Assembly: GCA_001910725.1 (NCBI GenBank)
Contig: MJGA01000014.1
Coordinates: 310,001-374,000, forward strand
DNA length: 64,000 nt
DNA from: Phanerodontia chrysosporium
Lineage: Eukaryota > Basidiomycota > Agaricomycetes > Polyporales > Phanerochaetaceae
Reading direction: 5' to 3'
Part shown: in pieces, positions 23,269 through 34,602 of the stretch
Position numbering within the stretch: position 1 is the first letter of the stretch
Layout: each line of letters starts with the position of its first letter
Made by a program: the position numbers and the translations under genes
The notes under the pieces: model-generated
The model's input: the letters and a program-made list of their open reading frames with translations, nothing else
Databases searched by the model: none
Told to the model about the DNA's origin: nothing

Positions 23269-24520
23269 TGTTGGTATAATCTGGCGTGGATGGGTATTGA
23301 CGAACTGCTCGCGCGCGCTCAGCCGCAAAATCTGGACTCTGGAGCGTGACGACGTACGTGTCTATGGGTGAGCAGGCTTGCCGAACAGCTGTAAGGAGCG
23401 ACTAGATTAACGAGCGGGCGACGAGACCGAGTCTCGCGTGGAGGCCGGCAGACGAGGGGGAGGCTGAAGGGAAAGGTGCACGAGCAAGCTGCATGGGGGG
23501 CGGCTGTCGACAAAAGTCACGGCTGCGGGCGCTTCTGTCGTTCAGGCACCGCTTCCCACGTTCTTCGGTTTCGCCAAGCCCGCCATGCGTGCCGTCTGAT
23601 GGCGGGCTGATGGCGGCATCCCCTTTCGGCAAAGTGACTCAACGCCGCCCGCCCGCAGCGACGATATCAACGGTGGCCAGCCTCGAGAGCAACCCGCGGA
23701 TTTCTACTCAAGAGAAAAAGAAGAGGAGCAAAAGTCTACCATGGATACCACTCAACGGAGCTAGCAACCCAGCGCTCTGCCTTGAATGCGATGCGGGAAG
23801 ATATCGACTAGTAGCTAATTCGCGGTGATGACCTGTCAGACTACCGGTCGCTGCAGACCGCACTGCCCTCCTTCGTGGCAGTGCATTTTGGCCGGTATAT
23901 ACCCCACCAGCGGTTTTTGATTATTCTTCATCCCGTTAAGTAGTTGATTCTGCCTTCGACTAGTCGCCGAGATGTAAACACCATCTAGGATTCCTCGGTG
24001 GCGTACACGCCGACCTTTCTACGTGGGTTGTATGCTTCTATCCACTTTGAGACTACTGACTCTTCGCGTTGAGATACAGTGCTCATGTCATCGTGTGACA
24101 CTACCGAGATTGAAGGGCCGAGGTGTGGGTATTGCCCTCATACAAGTCCGTCGACGCTACCGGCTGGTGACAGCTCGCAGTTTTCATCCGTGTTGCAGTA
24201 AGCTAAGATTTGCCTCAAGATTATGTAGCGACGTCCTTGAACGTCGGATCTTGCCTATTCCAGGGCCTCGCAGGCACGTAAGCTCATCGAGTCTTGTACG
24301 CCCTTGTTGCATGCATGTTTACGTCTCTTTCATCCAGAAGTGTCGTACATACCTCGCCTGTGGCATACAGCAGATCACCTGCTGTATGTCATAGATCGTT
24401 CGGATCCTTCACGTCCTGCTTCTCTTCTGCATCGTGCCACGATTATCTTAACACATGCGCACGCTATAAAGGGGTGGCGGCACAGGTCTCTGAACCTTAT
24501 CTCGCCCATCCCTTCTAGCA
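23269..24520. other. Intergenic region between divergent genes
   Basis: About 1.25 kb separating the wall-protein gene (minus) from F-box-like gene D (plus), so it should hold both promoters. A TATA box lies at 24465-24470 for gene D. Open frames inside (up to 123 codons) show no motifs. No repeat was noticed. Confidence 0.5.
24465..24470 (+). promoter_or_regulatory. TATA box of F-box-like gene D
   Basis: TATAAA lies 51 bases before the ATG at 24521, followed by a pyrimidine-rich stretch that could hold the transcription start. Spacing is normal for a fungal RNA polymerase II core promoter. Confidence 0.6.
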
Positions 24521-25633
24521 ATGAAGACGTGCACCGCGACGACGTCCGACGCTACGCTCTGGCTCGATCTCCTTCCCAACGAGCTGCTCGCACACATTCG
24601 CTCTTTCATCGAACCGGACGACCTCGTCGCGCATGTGTGCTTCTACCAGCTATCCGAGCGCATGGAAGCGTACGTCGACGACGCCGAGAACTACGGATAT
24701 TGGTATACCCTCTGCGCACGGAACGGCATTGGGTGTCTGAGCAAATACGAAGGGCGTGACGAAGATAGCTGGAAGCAGATTGCATTCGAGTGTGCGGAGC
24801 ACGCGTGGTACTGCAAGCACCCCGCTTGTGGGCGAGAGTGTCTGGAGTATAACGGTTAGCAGCGCACCCGACTCTCCCTATTAGCATCCGTGCTCATCGC
24901 CGTCGTGGAAACCTTTAGATGATGAAGTACGAGGGGTGGAGGACGATCTCCCTCATCTCTCTCTCGGTCATATTCTCACAGATGCGGACAGAGAGGGCAC
25001 GTATCCTTCAGAACTCTTCAAGCACATCGATTTTCGGCGCACTAGCGACAGTTGGTGGCCCTCCCCTGTTCTTCATTTCAATACCCCGGGTCAGAATTGC
25101 ATAGGCGTCGGGACACCCCCATGTGACGAGGGTGTCGAGGCCCACCCAATTATCATGCGGTCCCTCGCAACATTCCCCGCCGTCGACAGAATGGGCCTTC
25201 TAACCTTCAGTAATCTCCCATACGTCGAGAATGAGCGTGGATGTACCATCGCAGACGTATTGAGATCCATGAAGTCAATGTACGGCCGCTTCTTTGTGTG
25301 TTCGTGTCTTGTGCTCATACCTTGCAGGATGAACGAGTGTCTTACCATGGCGGACATGGAGGAGTGGATTAGATGCGTGGAGGGACCGTCAGCCAACATC
25401 TTTCCCGCGACATGGGAACTCGAGGACATCTTCCGCAACGTACAGCGGGTGTCCGACTTGTTTCAGGTCACGTAAGGGCTCTCCGCCTACAACACTCCGA
25501 CCTAGTCCTGACAGCTCCAACTCACAGGAACTGGGTAGGCTTGAACTACGTAGAGCGCAACGAGCCGCGTATGTTCAACTTTCGTTTTCGTTCTCGGCTT
25601 TCGCCGCCAACACCCGACGACTGCCCGAACTAA
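24521..25633 (+). CDS. F-box-like family member D, intact
   Basis: Four exons, 24521-24854, 24919-25279, 25328-25471 and 25528-25633, all with GT-AG introns and kept phase, give 314 residues. The N-terminus has the F-box-like helix LLPNELLAHIRSFIEPDDL, then AHVCFYQLSERMEAY. The family's second hallmark follows: AFECAEHAWYCKHPACG at about residue 87. The middle region contains the third hallmark, HPIIMRSLATFPAVDRM, and a region equivalent to WDVLT of other members (TIADVLRSM). The last exon gives NWVGLNYV and FRFRSRL, aligned with WKGLNIV and EFSRKEL of the copy at 45107. The two Cys/His-rich spots (ECAEHAWYCKHPACG) could bind a metal, which is inference only. It may act as a substrate adaptor of an SCF ligase. 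Gene E follows in tandem 300 bases downstream. Confidence 0.75.
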
Positions 25634-25932
25634 GGCTGAGTTGGACTGCCCTGCCCAACCGGGAGCAATGGAGCACGGGTGGCCCCTAGGTTTGAGACGG
25701 AACGGCCTTGGTGATTCGCAGCTGCCAGCCTTCTTCTGTCTGGGTTCAGTGGTTTCCTCGATATAGGACATTGTAATTTATTGGGCATGACGTGCTAGCT
25801 GGTGCAATGGGCTAGTTGGCGACGTTGCCAACGCGCGTCAAGTCTCGGCTCCGTCTCGGTCGCGCTGGCCATGTTCGCCAGCCTCGACGGTGACAGCGAT
25901 CCAGCGTTTGCTCCCGCCGCCAACCTCGCACC

Positions 25933-27064
25933 ATGAACCTACTCAACCTCCCAAACGAGCTTCTGCACATGATAAGGGAGCTCATCGACCCACGCGACCT
26001 GCTCGCGCATGTCTGCTACCTCCGCCTGTGTCCCCGGACACACGCGTGCTACGCGCCGCATGCTACTCCGCCGAAATTCTGGCGCAAGCTCCTGCGCGCG
26101 AGCGGGCTCGGGCTTTCCCTAATAGAGTTCGACTCTGAGCGGGAATGCAAGCTCGTGGCATCGAATGTGCTATGCACGCGTGGTTGTGTTCAGATCCCGC
26201 GTGCGGAATGGCCAAGTTCGAGGAAAATCGTGCGTGTTGCTGCCTCCTGTTTTATGTGCGGTGCTGATACAGACTGCTACCAAGGAGCACTCGTACGGAG
26301 CAGAGCAAAGCTGGCCGACATGGCGTCTCTGGAAAGCTGTCACACCCCAGGAGGCTTCGGGCGGGGTAAGGCGCGAAATCAAGACAAATACCATGTTTTC
26401 TCGCCTGAGCTTCAACAACAACTTTCCCTCGATCCGTGCCAGCGATGAAGAACGGAGTGCGCGCATGAAGAGGTGCGCGTTCATCAGGCAGGAGGCCCCC
26501 GGCTGGTCAACTGCGGATCTTCTGGGGAACCACCCGATTGCGCAGCGGAGCTTTGCGACCTACCCTGCTCTGACCGACATGTGCATACTCAACATCGACG
26601 AGTGTTGCTGGGACCGGCACGTTCACAACGTGACTGGTATTACCGTGCACGACTTCCTCCTCACATTGTCCGAAATGTGAGTCACATGCATTGCGAGCCT
26701 GCAAGCTACTGAGCCAAATCCTTACAGTCTGGCGAGGATATGTCATGCGATTTGTTACATGAGTTGCTAGAGGATGTGAGTGGCGTCCCAGGTGACCGAA
26801 ACGACATTTTCCCCAATAGCTGGTCGCACCGTGACGTGCTCGGCGCTGCTAAGAGGGTGGGCTCGTGGTTCCAACTAATGTGAGTATCCAGGTTCGCGAA
26901 ATTTTTTGTACACTCATCCTTTTCCTTCCAGTGATTTCGATGGCCCCATATGTGAGGATTCCTCCTCGGACGGACCATGGTTCATTATGCGCTTTTTCTA
27001 TAAGGACTTGCCCGAGAACGTGGACCAACACGTTGCGATGTACCCATGTGAACGCCAGTCGTGA
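25933..27064 (+). CDS. F-box-like family member E (reading frame broken)
   Basis: Tandem neighbour of gene D. Exon 1 (25933-26229) begins LLNLPNELLHMIRELIDPRDLL and LCPRTHACYA, the closest match to the gene at 45107. Near 26158 one base is missing: the frame reads KLVASNVLCTRG, while the next frame gives the expected AIECAMHAWLCSDPACGM. The donor at 26230 then falls in the family's usual phase only if a base is restored. Exon 2 carries FSRLSFNNNFPS and LLGNHPIAQRSFATYPALTD, then ITVHDFLLTLSEM. Exon 3 has SWSHRDVLGAAKRVGSWFQ and exon 4 FYKDLPENVDQHVAMYP, ending at 27064. The phase between exons 1 and 2 also does not fit. The gene is either decaying or damaged by sequence errors like those elsewhere in the window. 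Role as for its paralogues. Confidence 0.6.
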
Positions 27065-27600
27065 TCATGGTATTCTCCGTATTTCCGGTAACCTCTAGCT
27101 ACAATGGTCAAACGAGCGTCGGAGCCGTCTAGTGGTTGGACGTCGCGCTGCGCGAAGACGCGAGCACTATTTGGGGTGTGATGTGCCAGCCGTGCGCAGA
27201 AGTCCCCTACTCTACCCCGAACCGTCTCGCTACTGGCTTATGCCCGATGATCATACGACTTTGGTTCACTCATGAGTATCGTGCCCAGCATAATGTTCTT
27301 GAGAGAACTTAAGAGCAGTCTTAACCCTGCCAACACGGCTGTTAGTTGCACGATAGATGGCATCGAGTGACTGCTGTGTAACATGTGGGGAAGTTCCGAT
27401 CCTTTGTGTTGGCTGAGAAGTCAAGGATTCTAACACGCCAAGAGCCTTTGGAGGTACAAACTAGTTCTCGCAAAGTACATGACATATCTATGGTGTCTAG
27501 CTATCCCAATGAATACTGACTGGAAGACAAGAAAGCATGCGAACAAATCTCCTATTCTATAGACATCGGTTGTCACTGTCCATGGCCAGACACAATTAAC
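27065..27600. other. Intergenic, tail-to-tail, nothing identified
   Basis: About 540 bases between the 3' ends of gene E (plus) and the F-box/leucine-rich gene (minus). AT-richer than the coding regions, with no open frame of note and no repeat seen. Confidence 0.5.
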
Positions 27601-29277
27601 TCATCGCCGAGCACGGCCTGCCGCGCTGGACGGAAGGATAGCACCAATCCAGCGCGACACCTTCGAGCGCGCCATCGTGCGGGGCCACGGCACCATGGCA
27701 TCTCTGCTCACGCGCACCGCGACACCGGGGGCACCCTCTCGCTGTGCAAGCTCGCTGCGCGCCGCAATGCCCTGCGCGAACTGCGCAAGCGGGACAGAGT
27801 GGCTCGGGTCGAGGTGGTACACGCGGGCCTCGTGCACGCTGAGCGTGCGGAGGCGCGGCACGAGCATATCGTCGCCGGCGTGCGCGCGCACGCCGCCACG
27901 GGGCCATGGCCCGCGGTGCGTCTCGTACGCGAGGCGCAGGTCCTCGAGCGCCGGCAGGGCGTGCAACAGCTCTGTCCAGTTGAGCATGTGCCAGAACGCG
28001 CCGGAGGTGTGGATGGCGGCAGAGGTGATGCGGTCGAGCGGGAGCGCGCGCAGGATGGCGAGGAAGAAGGTCTGGTCGATGGGCTCCGCGGCGTCTGCGG
28101 ACAGACGGAAGAACGCGTCACCTGTGTGCGTGGGGCCTTCTAGGGTGAGGTTGTGCTGCGACAGCGCGAGCGTGAAAGCGCCGTGGGGTTTATTCCCTGA
28201 GCTTTCTATGCACAGACTGCAGAAGGGGAGGTCATCTAAGGTGGACCAGCCGTCGATCATGTCCAGGAGCATCGTACTGAGACAATCGCAATACGAGTGC
28301 ACACTTTGGCTGACATGGGTGAAGGACAGATCGACAGCGGTGGCGGGCGAATGGACGACTCGGTGGAGGAAGTGTAACGCTGTCGTTGCGTACCGAGCGC
28401 GGATGCGGACTTGCCGCAGCCATGGAAGTGTTACCGAGCTCCATGGTGCCGTTTCGAGCGTGTCATCGTGTATATGCGGCCAGCTTTCATCCTCGGCGAG
28501 AGCCAAGTCCAGCACCAGCTCTTCGAGGCCAGGAATGCCAGTTTTAAGGAGCGTGAGGAGCTCGTCTGCTGTTGTCGTGTTGCTAGCACTGCCCACGAGA
28601 CTAAGTGCTCGTAAAGATGGGGCATCGAGGGTGTGTATGGGCAGGCTGCACGACAATTGCAGGAGTTGGGGTAAATGGAGGTTCGAAAGGGAGGGTGCCG
28701 ATGCACCAGGAAGAGACACCAGTTTGAGAGTCTCTGCGTTGTAGAGTTTTGCGTAGGGAACCACGTAGCCTTCGGAAAACATCTCTTCTACAAAGGTGAA
28801 ACTTCCGTGAACGATGCGATCGGCATGAGCCAACACGAGCTTGCAGGAGGTGGCGACCCGACCCTTGTTCTTGGTGGTGTAGTCCAACTTCGCGTCGTAG
28901 ACGCTGAATGTTGCTGTACCCAGTCTGTTGAGCATATCCTGCACGCATTCAGGATGGGTAAGGAATATCTGGGAGGACAGCTCTGGGTGTGCAAGGGCTA
29001 TAGACCGCCATTCGCGGGAGACGTGACGGATTCTGAGCCAAGAGTATGGCGCGGCGGGCTTCCAAGTAGTCCCAGTATCAGCACTGTTTTTTCCAGAGCG
29101 AAAGACGGTGGAGGAGTGTGAACGGGACGCCGCTGCAGAGCATACATCCAGGATGTACCACCAGAAAACTCTGGCAAGGAGCCTCTCCGTGAGCCGCCCA
29201 ATCGGAGATGCTATTGCACGAGCGTAAATCTCGCTGAACGCTATGCATGCAGAGGAACGCACCTCTTTTGCGCTCAC
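27601..29277 (-). CDS. F-box/leucine-rich-repeat-like protein, single exon
   Basis: An uninterrupted 558-codon frame. Near residue 80 it carries an F-box-type segment (LRIRHVSREWRSIALAHPELSSQIF), the form common in large agaricomycete F-box families, although the first helix is weak. The rest is rich in leucine with spaced L-x-x-L patterns suggesting a curved repeat domain: LKLVSLPGASAPSLSNLHLP, LDAPSLRALSLVGS, LEELVLDLALAED, LPWLRQVRIRARY, and further on LPALEDLRLAYE and PRLRTLSVHEARVYHL. It is likely a soluble substrate receptor for an SCF ubiquitin ligase; the target is unknown. It differs from the shorter F-box-like family on either side (no AIECARHAW motif). The plus strand here also has a 355-codon open frame, which I treat as an antisense shadow. 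Confidence 0.8.
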   Translation of the reverse strand: MSAKEVRSSACIAFSEIYARAIASPIGRLTERLLARVFWWYILDVCSAAASRSHSSTVFRSGKNSADTGTTWKPAAPYSWLRIRHVSREWRSIALAHPELSSQIFLTHPECVQDMLNRLGTATFSVYDAKLDYTTKNKGRVATSCKLVLAHADRIVHGSFTFVEEMFSEGYVVPYAKLYNAETLKLVSLPGASAPSLSNLHLPQLLQLSCSLPIHTLDAPSLRALSLVGSASNTTTADELLTLLKTGIPGLEELVLDLALAEDESWPHIHDDTLETAPWSSVTLPWLRQVRIRARYATTALHFLHRVVHSPATAVDLSFTHVSQSVHSYCDCLSTMLLDMIDGWSTLDDLPFCSLCIESSGNKPHGAFTLALSQHNLTLEGPTHTGDAFFRLSADAAEPIDQTFFLAILRALPLDRITSAAIHTSGAFWHMLNWTELLHALPALEDLRLAYETHRGPWPRGGVRAHAGDDMLVPRLRTLSVHEARVYHLDPSHSVPLAQFAQGIAARSELAQREGAPGVAVRVSRDAMVPWPRTMARSKVSRWIGAILPSSAAGRARR

Positions 29278-29829
29278 GCTTCCCTACACGCTTCCCTGCC
29301 ACCTTTTCTCGGATCGCAATGGGCTTTTCAGGCCGCGCACCGTCTTGACGTTGCGGCGAGGATCCTTGGTCAGGAAGGGCGACGTAGGTCATAGCACGGA
29401 TATGCAGAGTAGCCTAGCAGCAAAGCAATGGGAGATGGCCAGCTGAGTAGTATGGACGGAAGGAAGTTCGAAGCGACTAGGCCTGGCTTCGTGGCAATGT
29501 ACGAGGGCGACTATCACGACAGTTCCTGACACCGCGTTCCATGCATGTTGCTGCCGAGCATATGAAATGCGTTCTCTGCGGCTTGGCAAAGTACATGCAA
29601 GTCGTTGAACATCGCGACGAGGAGTATGCCGAGTCTCAGGATGTGCAAGTCACAAGCGGAACGCGTGCGAGTTGGCTAAATGCATCACGATGGCGCATCA
29701 ATCCATCACGATGCGCCGTTCAGCCCGGACGATGGAGCAGATTTTGCCTTTCACGCTGTCGCTCGCCTCGCTTCAAAAATATAGGTATGCGTGTCCAAGC
29801 CAGTTATTGCATTATAAGCATCATATCTG
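29278..29829. other. Intergenic, nothing identified
   Basis: About 550 bases between the F-box/leucine-rich gene and the left copy of the duplicated module. No gene, RNA or repeat recognised; open frames are short and lack motifs. Confidence 0.5.
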
Positions 29830-31288
29830 CCTGAACTATGACATGCATGGCGTAGAACGAAGACTGAGGAATCCTAACTCCTGTGTAGATGGCCATCTGT
29901 TGGGATGTACAAGGCGCTGCAGCCACTCGGTCGGCACCAACGCGCATATATGCGCTCCGATCGATCCGTCTTGCGTAGCATCTCCGTTGAAAAGATCCTC
30001 ATGCTCATCAGCGGTTAGAACGATGATAGATGAGTGAGAATAACATACGTTTTCTAGGCAAGCCCGCATGCAGCTCAACAGTGAGCGCATGTTCCGCGGG
30101 CACAACTCGCATTTGGCAGGCCTTGTCCATTGCCACCTCCTAGACTACCCAGCTTTGTCCGCGCTCGCTGTCGAAAGGTGACCAGTTGTCTTCACCAGGT
30201 CTTGCCCACCACCGCCCCTGGTATCGATCACCAGACAGCTGAGAATCAAGAGACATCGCCGACAGTGCAGACCAGTAACCGAGGTTGGCCGCCAGAGATA
30301 TTCGCAGGATACCGCGGAGCAGCAATACTAGAGCGGCGTCGAGACATCCCAAAACGAGGACAAGGAGAACACAGACTCGAGTCGGAGACATCGGCTGACG
30401 TACAAAGAGCCAAGAACAGACAAGACTCGAACCAACCGCAGATCAGACAACCAGACTAGACAACCAGAAGCTATCGAAAAGATCCAAGCCAGCTTGCAGG
30501 ACAAGACCAGCCGCCAAGAAAACGCAGACATCGAAACATCACAGGAGCCAAGGTCCAGAGTAATCGACCCAGAGTGGAGAAGAGAGAGAGCCGATGGGAC
30601 CAGCGGAGACGATCTAGACAGAGACGAAGACCACAGAGCCGGGCCACCAGACTCACGCGCAGAAACAGAAACCGGACTAGCGTGAGCTCGAGACACTCCG
30701 TTGCCAAGCTAGAGAGCCATTCAGCAGCAGCGACCATCGCAGATAGCCCAGTGCCCGAGGCTGACGTCGAGTGGCGTGTCGTCCATGTGGCCCGCGCCGA
30801 GTGCGGTGTCGAAGTCGTCTCGACGCTGTCAAAAGGCCCCAGCCGAGTTAGTATCACACCAGACGCCACAGACCAGTCCCCGTCGCCGTCATAGCCGATA
30901 GCCGAGACGTCGCCACAGTTGAGGCCACACCCAGATACCGATGTGGCGCGTTGATCCAGGACGCACCTCACCCCCGGTGGACCGTCGAGGGTGAGGCGAA
31001 GGGGAAGGGAGAGGGAAAGAAAAGGGGGGAGGTGGTGGTGGTAAGGAGAAGAGAGAGGATGGAGAGAGGAAAGCGTCGAAAGGTTCGTATTTGAGGCTGG
31101 CAGGCCGGTGGCCGCGGGACCAAACACGACCAACGCGTGCCACGCGAAGTCAGACGAGGTAACGTGACCGAGACCTCCGCGCGCGCTTTCCGCTGCGCGA
31201 GGCTTGCGCTTGCTCTGCGACGATGCCCTCGCTGCTCGACTTGCCGAAAGAATTGCTGATTCTCTTCGACGACCACATCAACACATAG
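29830..31288. repeat. Left copy of an inverted duplicated module
   Basis: About 1.4 kb that recurs in reverse orientation at about 46172-47660. By eye, long stretches are more than 90 percent identical: compare 30690-30870 here with 46620-46800 there after reversal. The copy begins near 29840 (a stretch with TGTAGATGGCCATCTGT and GCGCATATATGCGC), runs through a GA/CT-rich low-complexity tract (31015-31060), and ends inside the first codons of an F-box-like gene. I see no transposase, reverse transcriptase, target-site duplication or terminal repeat. A frame of up to 220 codons is open on the minus strand but is not kept between the copies. It may be a decayed mobile element or ordinary upstream DNA of the F-box gene that was copied with it. 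Confidence 0.8.
31222..31288 (+). pseudogene. Truncated F-box-like start (left-arm copy)
   Basis: The ATG at about 31222 opens MPSLLDLPKELLILFDDHINT and stops at once (TAG near 31286). Its 5' flank and first codons match the intact F-box-like gene at 46238 (MPSLLDWPNELLALVRDYIDPY) almost base for base; after this point the similarity fades within a few tens of bases. The rest of the gene, about 1.1 kb in the other arm, is missing or unrecognisable. It is therefore a relic whose upstream region survives well while the body is lost. No product is expected. Confidence 0.75.
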
Positions 31289-31989
31289 AACTCGTGGTCG
31301 TTTGTTTGCACGAGCACCCCCGCGCGCTGCAAGGGACTCAGTTTTAGCGCCAAATTTGCCGTGCTCTCCAACTGCTCATGTCCCTGACGATGAGAATATC
31401 TGTCTCTGTAATCATCTGAAAACGTAAGGAAGAGAAGGCATCATAGAATCAGGAATCCATACCACATGGAACGGGAGGAAATTGTAGATAAACAGTCTCA
31501 TAGAGCAGATGCGCAGTCAGCAGTTCTCTAGGTTTTACCACTGGTTTGACACAGCAGCTCGCTCTTAAGTCCACTCTATCGTGGAACCAAATACCCTAGA
31601 CGTGCTGTTCCATGACATTCTCTTCTGGGAAAAGAAAAGTTCAATCGTGCGGAGTAAGTTCGATATCACCGGTGATGAGCGTTACAATCATACCACTGTG
31701 GCGTTCGAGGTCTGTCTCTACTCGGTGGGAACTTGCGACCTAGACATACCGACTTCCACAATGTAGTGGCCTGCGCCTCACGTGCAACCAGTTCATGGAG
31801 GTGATACGCTCTAACATTGAAGATGTTCAGCATCGTGAGGATACGCGACAAGTCACTTGTTTCATCGCTTCTATGGGCGGGCACGTAGTGCCTACGTCAA
31901 CAGAAACATTAGTCTCAACCGAAGGCTAGGTTTCAAGCAGGGGTCGCTCTCAGCCACAACCCGCCCTGCCATGCAACACGCAATCAGTG
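31289..31989. other. Gap between truncated F-box start and P450-A
   Basis: About 700 bases. In the opposite arm this position holds the body of an intact F-box-like gene, but here I find no trace of its hallmarks (no ECAxHAW, no HPIALRSFA). The plus frame at 31581-31766 (61 codons, MEPNTLDVLFHDILFWEKK) has no recognised family. Confidence 0.45.
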
Positions 31990-34289
31990 TCAGCCACAAG
32001 GTCTGGAACGAGTCGAGCTGACCTTGATATACGTGGTGACCGAACTTCCCGGCCATATCTTTTCGACCGCCTGGCGCCCCTCGCCGTTCTTCCAGCGCGC
32101 GGGCGGCAGCGACCCCTCGGGCTGCGCATCAGGCGCGAGCTCGAGCGCGGCGACGCGCTGCAACAGGCGCACGACGAAGAACGACATCTCGTTGTATGCA
32201 AAGTTCTGGCCGAGGCACTACGCAGACGTCAGCTCGCGCAGTCAAACGCACGGCGAATGGGACACACGAGTCGCGGCCCGGCATGGAAGGGCATGAACAT
32301 GAAGGGGTTCTCCGCGAGGCGCCGCGCCGTCTCCGGCTCGAGCCAACGCTCCGGCCGGAAGTCGAGAGCATCGGCGCCCCAGAGGTCCTTGCGCCGCTGA
32401 ATGATGACCGAGCTGTACACGACGGGCGTGCGAGGCGGCACGTAATACTTTGGCGCGCCAGCAGAGGCAGGGAAGACCCGCGGAGTGTCGTCCGACGTCC
32501 GGATGTTCAGTGGCACCGGCGGAAAGAGGCGCATCGTCTCGTTGAGCACGGCTCGCACTGTGCGCAGGCATTAGTATTACGAGGTAGGAAGAGGAGAGGA
32601 ACGCGCACGGTATTTGAGGCTCTTCATGTCTTCGACTGAAGGGCGTCCGTCTGAACCGTACGCTTGCACAACCTCGGCGCGGAGCTTTTCCACCACCTCC
32701 GGATGGAGGGCCAAGAGATACACAGTGAAGGACAGCGCAGCCGCGGTCTGAAGTACGGTTGAGCAGAACAGACGACTTCAACTAAGGAGTGCATACCGTG
32801 TCACGTCCAGCAAGTAGCATGTTGAGGATAGAATAGGCGATATCCTGAGGGTCTGAGTCGTTCAATGTACATTGTATCACGTAGGGCGATCCAGGCTATA
32901 CCACCTACCATCCGTGGTTTTTGTGAGGTGCGACAAGAATGTGCCTTCGCCGGTGTCTTCTCCACGGGCAGCTGCAGCCTTGGAATGGAGGGCTTCGCGC
33001 ACGATCGGCTGGAGCCAATCCTGTATGACCTTGCGGTGTTTCGCAGTCTTGTCGTGAAAGAGCTCAAACAGCGGCCAGGGCTTGCCCGTGCGCGTGCGGT
33101 TCGCGATCTGCATTTGGACCGCCTAGCATATAGCATACCATGCTCAGCGACGCCCGCCCCCGCGTACGTCCACTAGACGGGAGAGCACGGACCTCGAACG
33201 CCCACGCGAACGACCCGAACTCGTCCTCGACGCTCGAGCCCTTGGGCCCGAGCTTGGCCCTGCCCGCGACCGGGAGCGTGCCGTGCAGCGTCTCGGCGCA
33301 CTTGCCGAACAGGAACTCGCTCGCGGAGTCGAGCGTGAAGCGCGCGAAGAGGTCCTGCGCGTCGAACGCCTCGCGCCTGTCCGCGAAGTCCGCGATGAGC
33401 GCGAGCGTCGTGCTCGTGTGCCGGTCGAAGATGTTCAGGTCCGAGATGCGGTCCTTCGCGAACCACGGGCGCGCAATCGCGCGTTGCTGAGTGGGCTGGG
33501 TGAGGTGGGTAAGGTGCAGTGGGTCGAGAGGCTTACGGCTTGCCATTCGGCCCCGTCTCTGCAATACGAACGAAAATGAGCAGGCTCGTCGCGGAGTCAC
33601 ATCCATATACGCCCACCTGTTGAAAATCCCATTACCCAAAAAGCTTTCGCTGGACGACCCTGCATCAGCTCGCAGGCACCCAGCACAATACACCCGGCTA
33701 CACTCACAGCCGCTCCTGCCAATAGTACCCCTTATCAAAGCACTCGACACCCGCTCCCGCAATCATATGCCTGACATGGCCCTCGTCGATCGTCCAAATC
33801 TCGGCGCCCGCTCAGTACACGCGCTAAACGACTCGGAGGAGAGGGACGGCCACACCTGGTCCTCCCAGAACAGCCGCATGTTGAGCGTCCTGCAGCCGTG
33901 CGCGCGGAACAGGTCGTCGAGGAACTGCATGAGGTAGTCCTCGCGCAGGGAGCGCACGAAGCCGAGCACGACGTCGACGTTCCCGGCCAGCGCCCGCGCA
34001 CGCACGGCACGGGCTGCGCGCCGAGCTCCTCTGCGCCGCCGTCAGCGAGACTCCAGATCCACAGGCGGGGGAGACGCACCGGCCCACGCGGCGTTGCGCT
34101 GCTGCGCGAGGAGCGTGCGCGAGGTGCCGTACAGCGGGACGGCGAGCAGCGAGAGGAGCACGCGGAGCACGGGCCCGACGCGCAGCCCGCAGCGTACAGC
34201 ACCGTGTTCAGGACCAGCTGTGGCCAGACGACGGCACGCAGGACGTCGCGCAGGAAGCGGAGGCGGTACTGGCGGGGGTGCAGCGCCAT
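31990..34289 (-). CDS. Cytochrome P450 monooxygenase A, CYP63-like
   Basis: Inverted paralogue of the P450 at 42306. P450s use heme, O2 and NADPH-derived electrons to hydroxylate small molecules; CYP63-type enzymes of white-rot fungi are related to alkane/fatty-acid CYP52 enzymes and oxidise hydrophobic compounds. The start at 34289 (MALHPRQYRLRFLRDVLRA) matches its twin. Visible parts: WEDQ; FLGNGIFNR; AIARPWFAKDRISDLNIFDRH; FTLDSASEFLFGKC; ETMRLFPPVPLN (ExxR); LDFRPERWLEP (PERF-type); FHAGPRL joined over an intron to CLGQNFAYNE, with the heme Cys as first residue of the new exon. About ten exons. Two one-base losses at G runs (34186-34188 and 33982-33984) break the N-terminal exons relative to the twin. 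Whether the enzyme works depends on whether those are sequence errors. Confidence 0.8.
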
Positions 34290-34602
34290 CGTGGGGGATG
34301 GCGGAGAGCGTTGGAGGGCGACTGCCGCGCGGGGCACGCCCTATACCCGCCATAGCAGACAGGGTCGCGGGTGCTGCCAGACGCACGCGTACTCGCGGTC
34401 GTCCCCAGTGCGGGCGTATCAGCGTCGCATCGCGGATCGCGGCGACGTTCGAGGGTTTGACGGGTGCTGCGGCGCCGACGCAGAATTGACAGTTCGTTAC
34501 GCGGTCCAGACTCTATGTACGCTACTTTTACATCAAAAAGCCCAATAAAATCCTACAAGATTTGCTCGCACCGCCCAAGAAAAAGATATTGGAACCTTGT
34601 CA
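34290..34602. other. P450-A promoter / intergenic
   Basis: About 310 bases between the P450-A start and the 3' end of the DUF6533 gene. A TATA-like GGTATAGGG lies on the minus strand near 34340, about 50 bases before the ATG. Nothing else recognised. Confidence 0.45.

Noticed and set aside
27677..28744. A 355-codon plus-strand frame opposite the F-box/leucine-rich gene
   Set aside because: Composition is Ser/Arg/Cys-rich without domain features, while the minus strand gives a clear leucine-rich pattern; treated as a shadow.
30471..31133. 220-codon minus frame inside the left module as a gene
   Set aside because: The matching stretch in the right module is interrupted by frame changes, so the protein is not conserved between the copies.
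29830..31288. Duplicated module as an LTR retrotransposon or DNA transposon
   Set aside because: No reverse transcriptase, integrase, transposase, terminal repeats, primer-binding site or target duplication could be seen; kept only as a duplicated segment.
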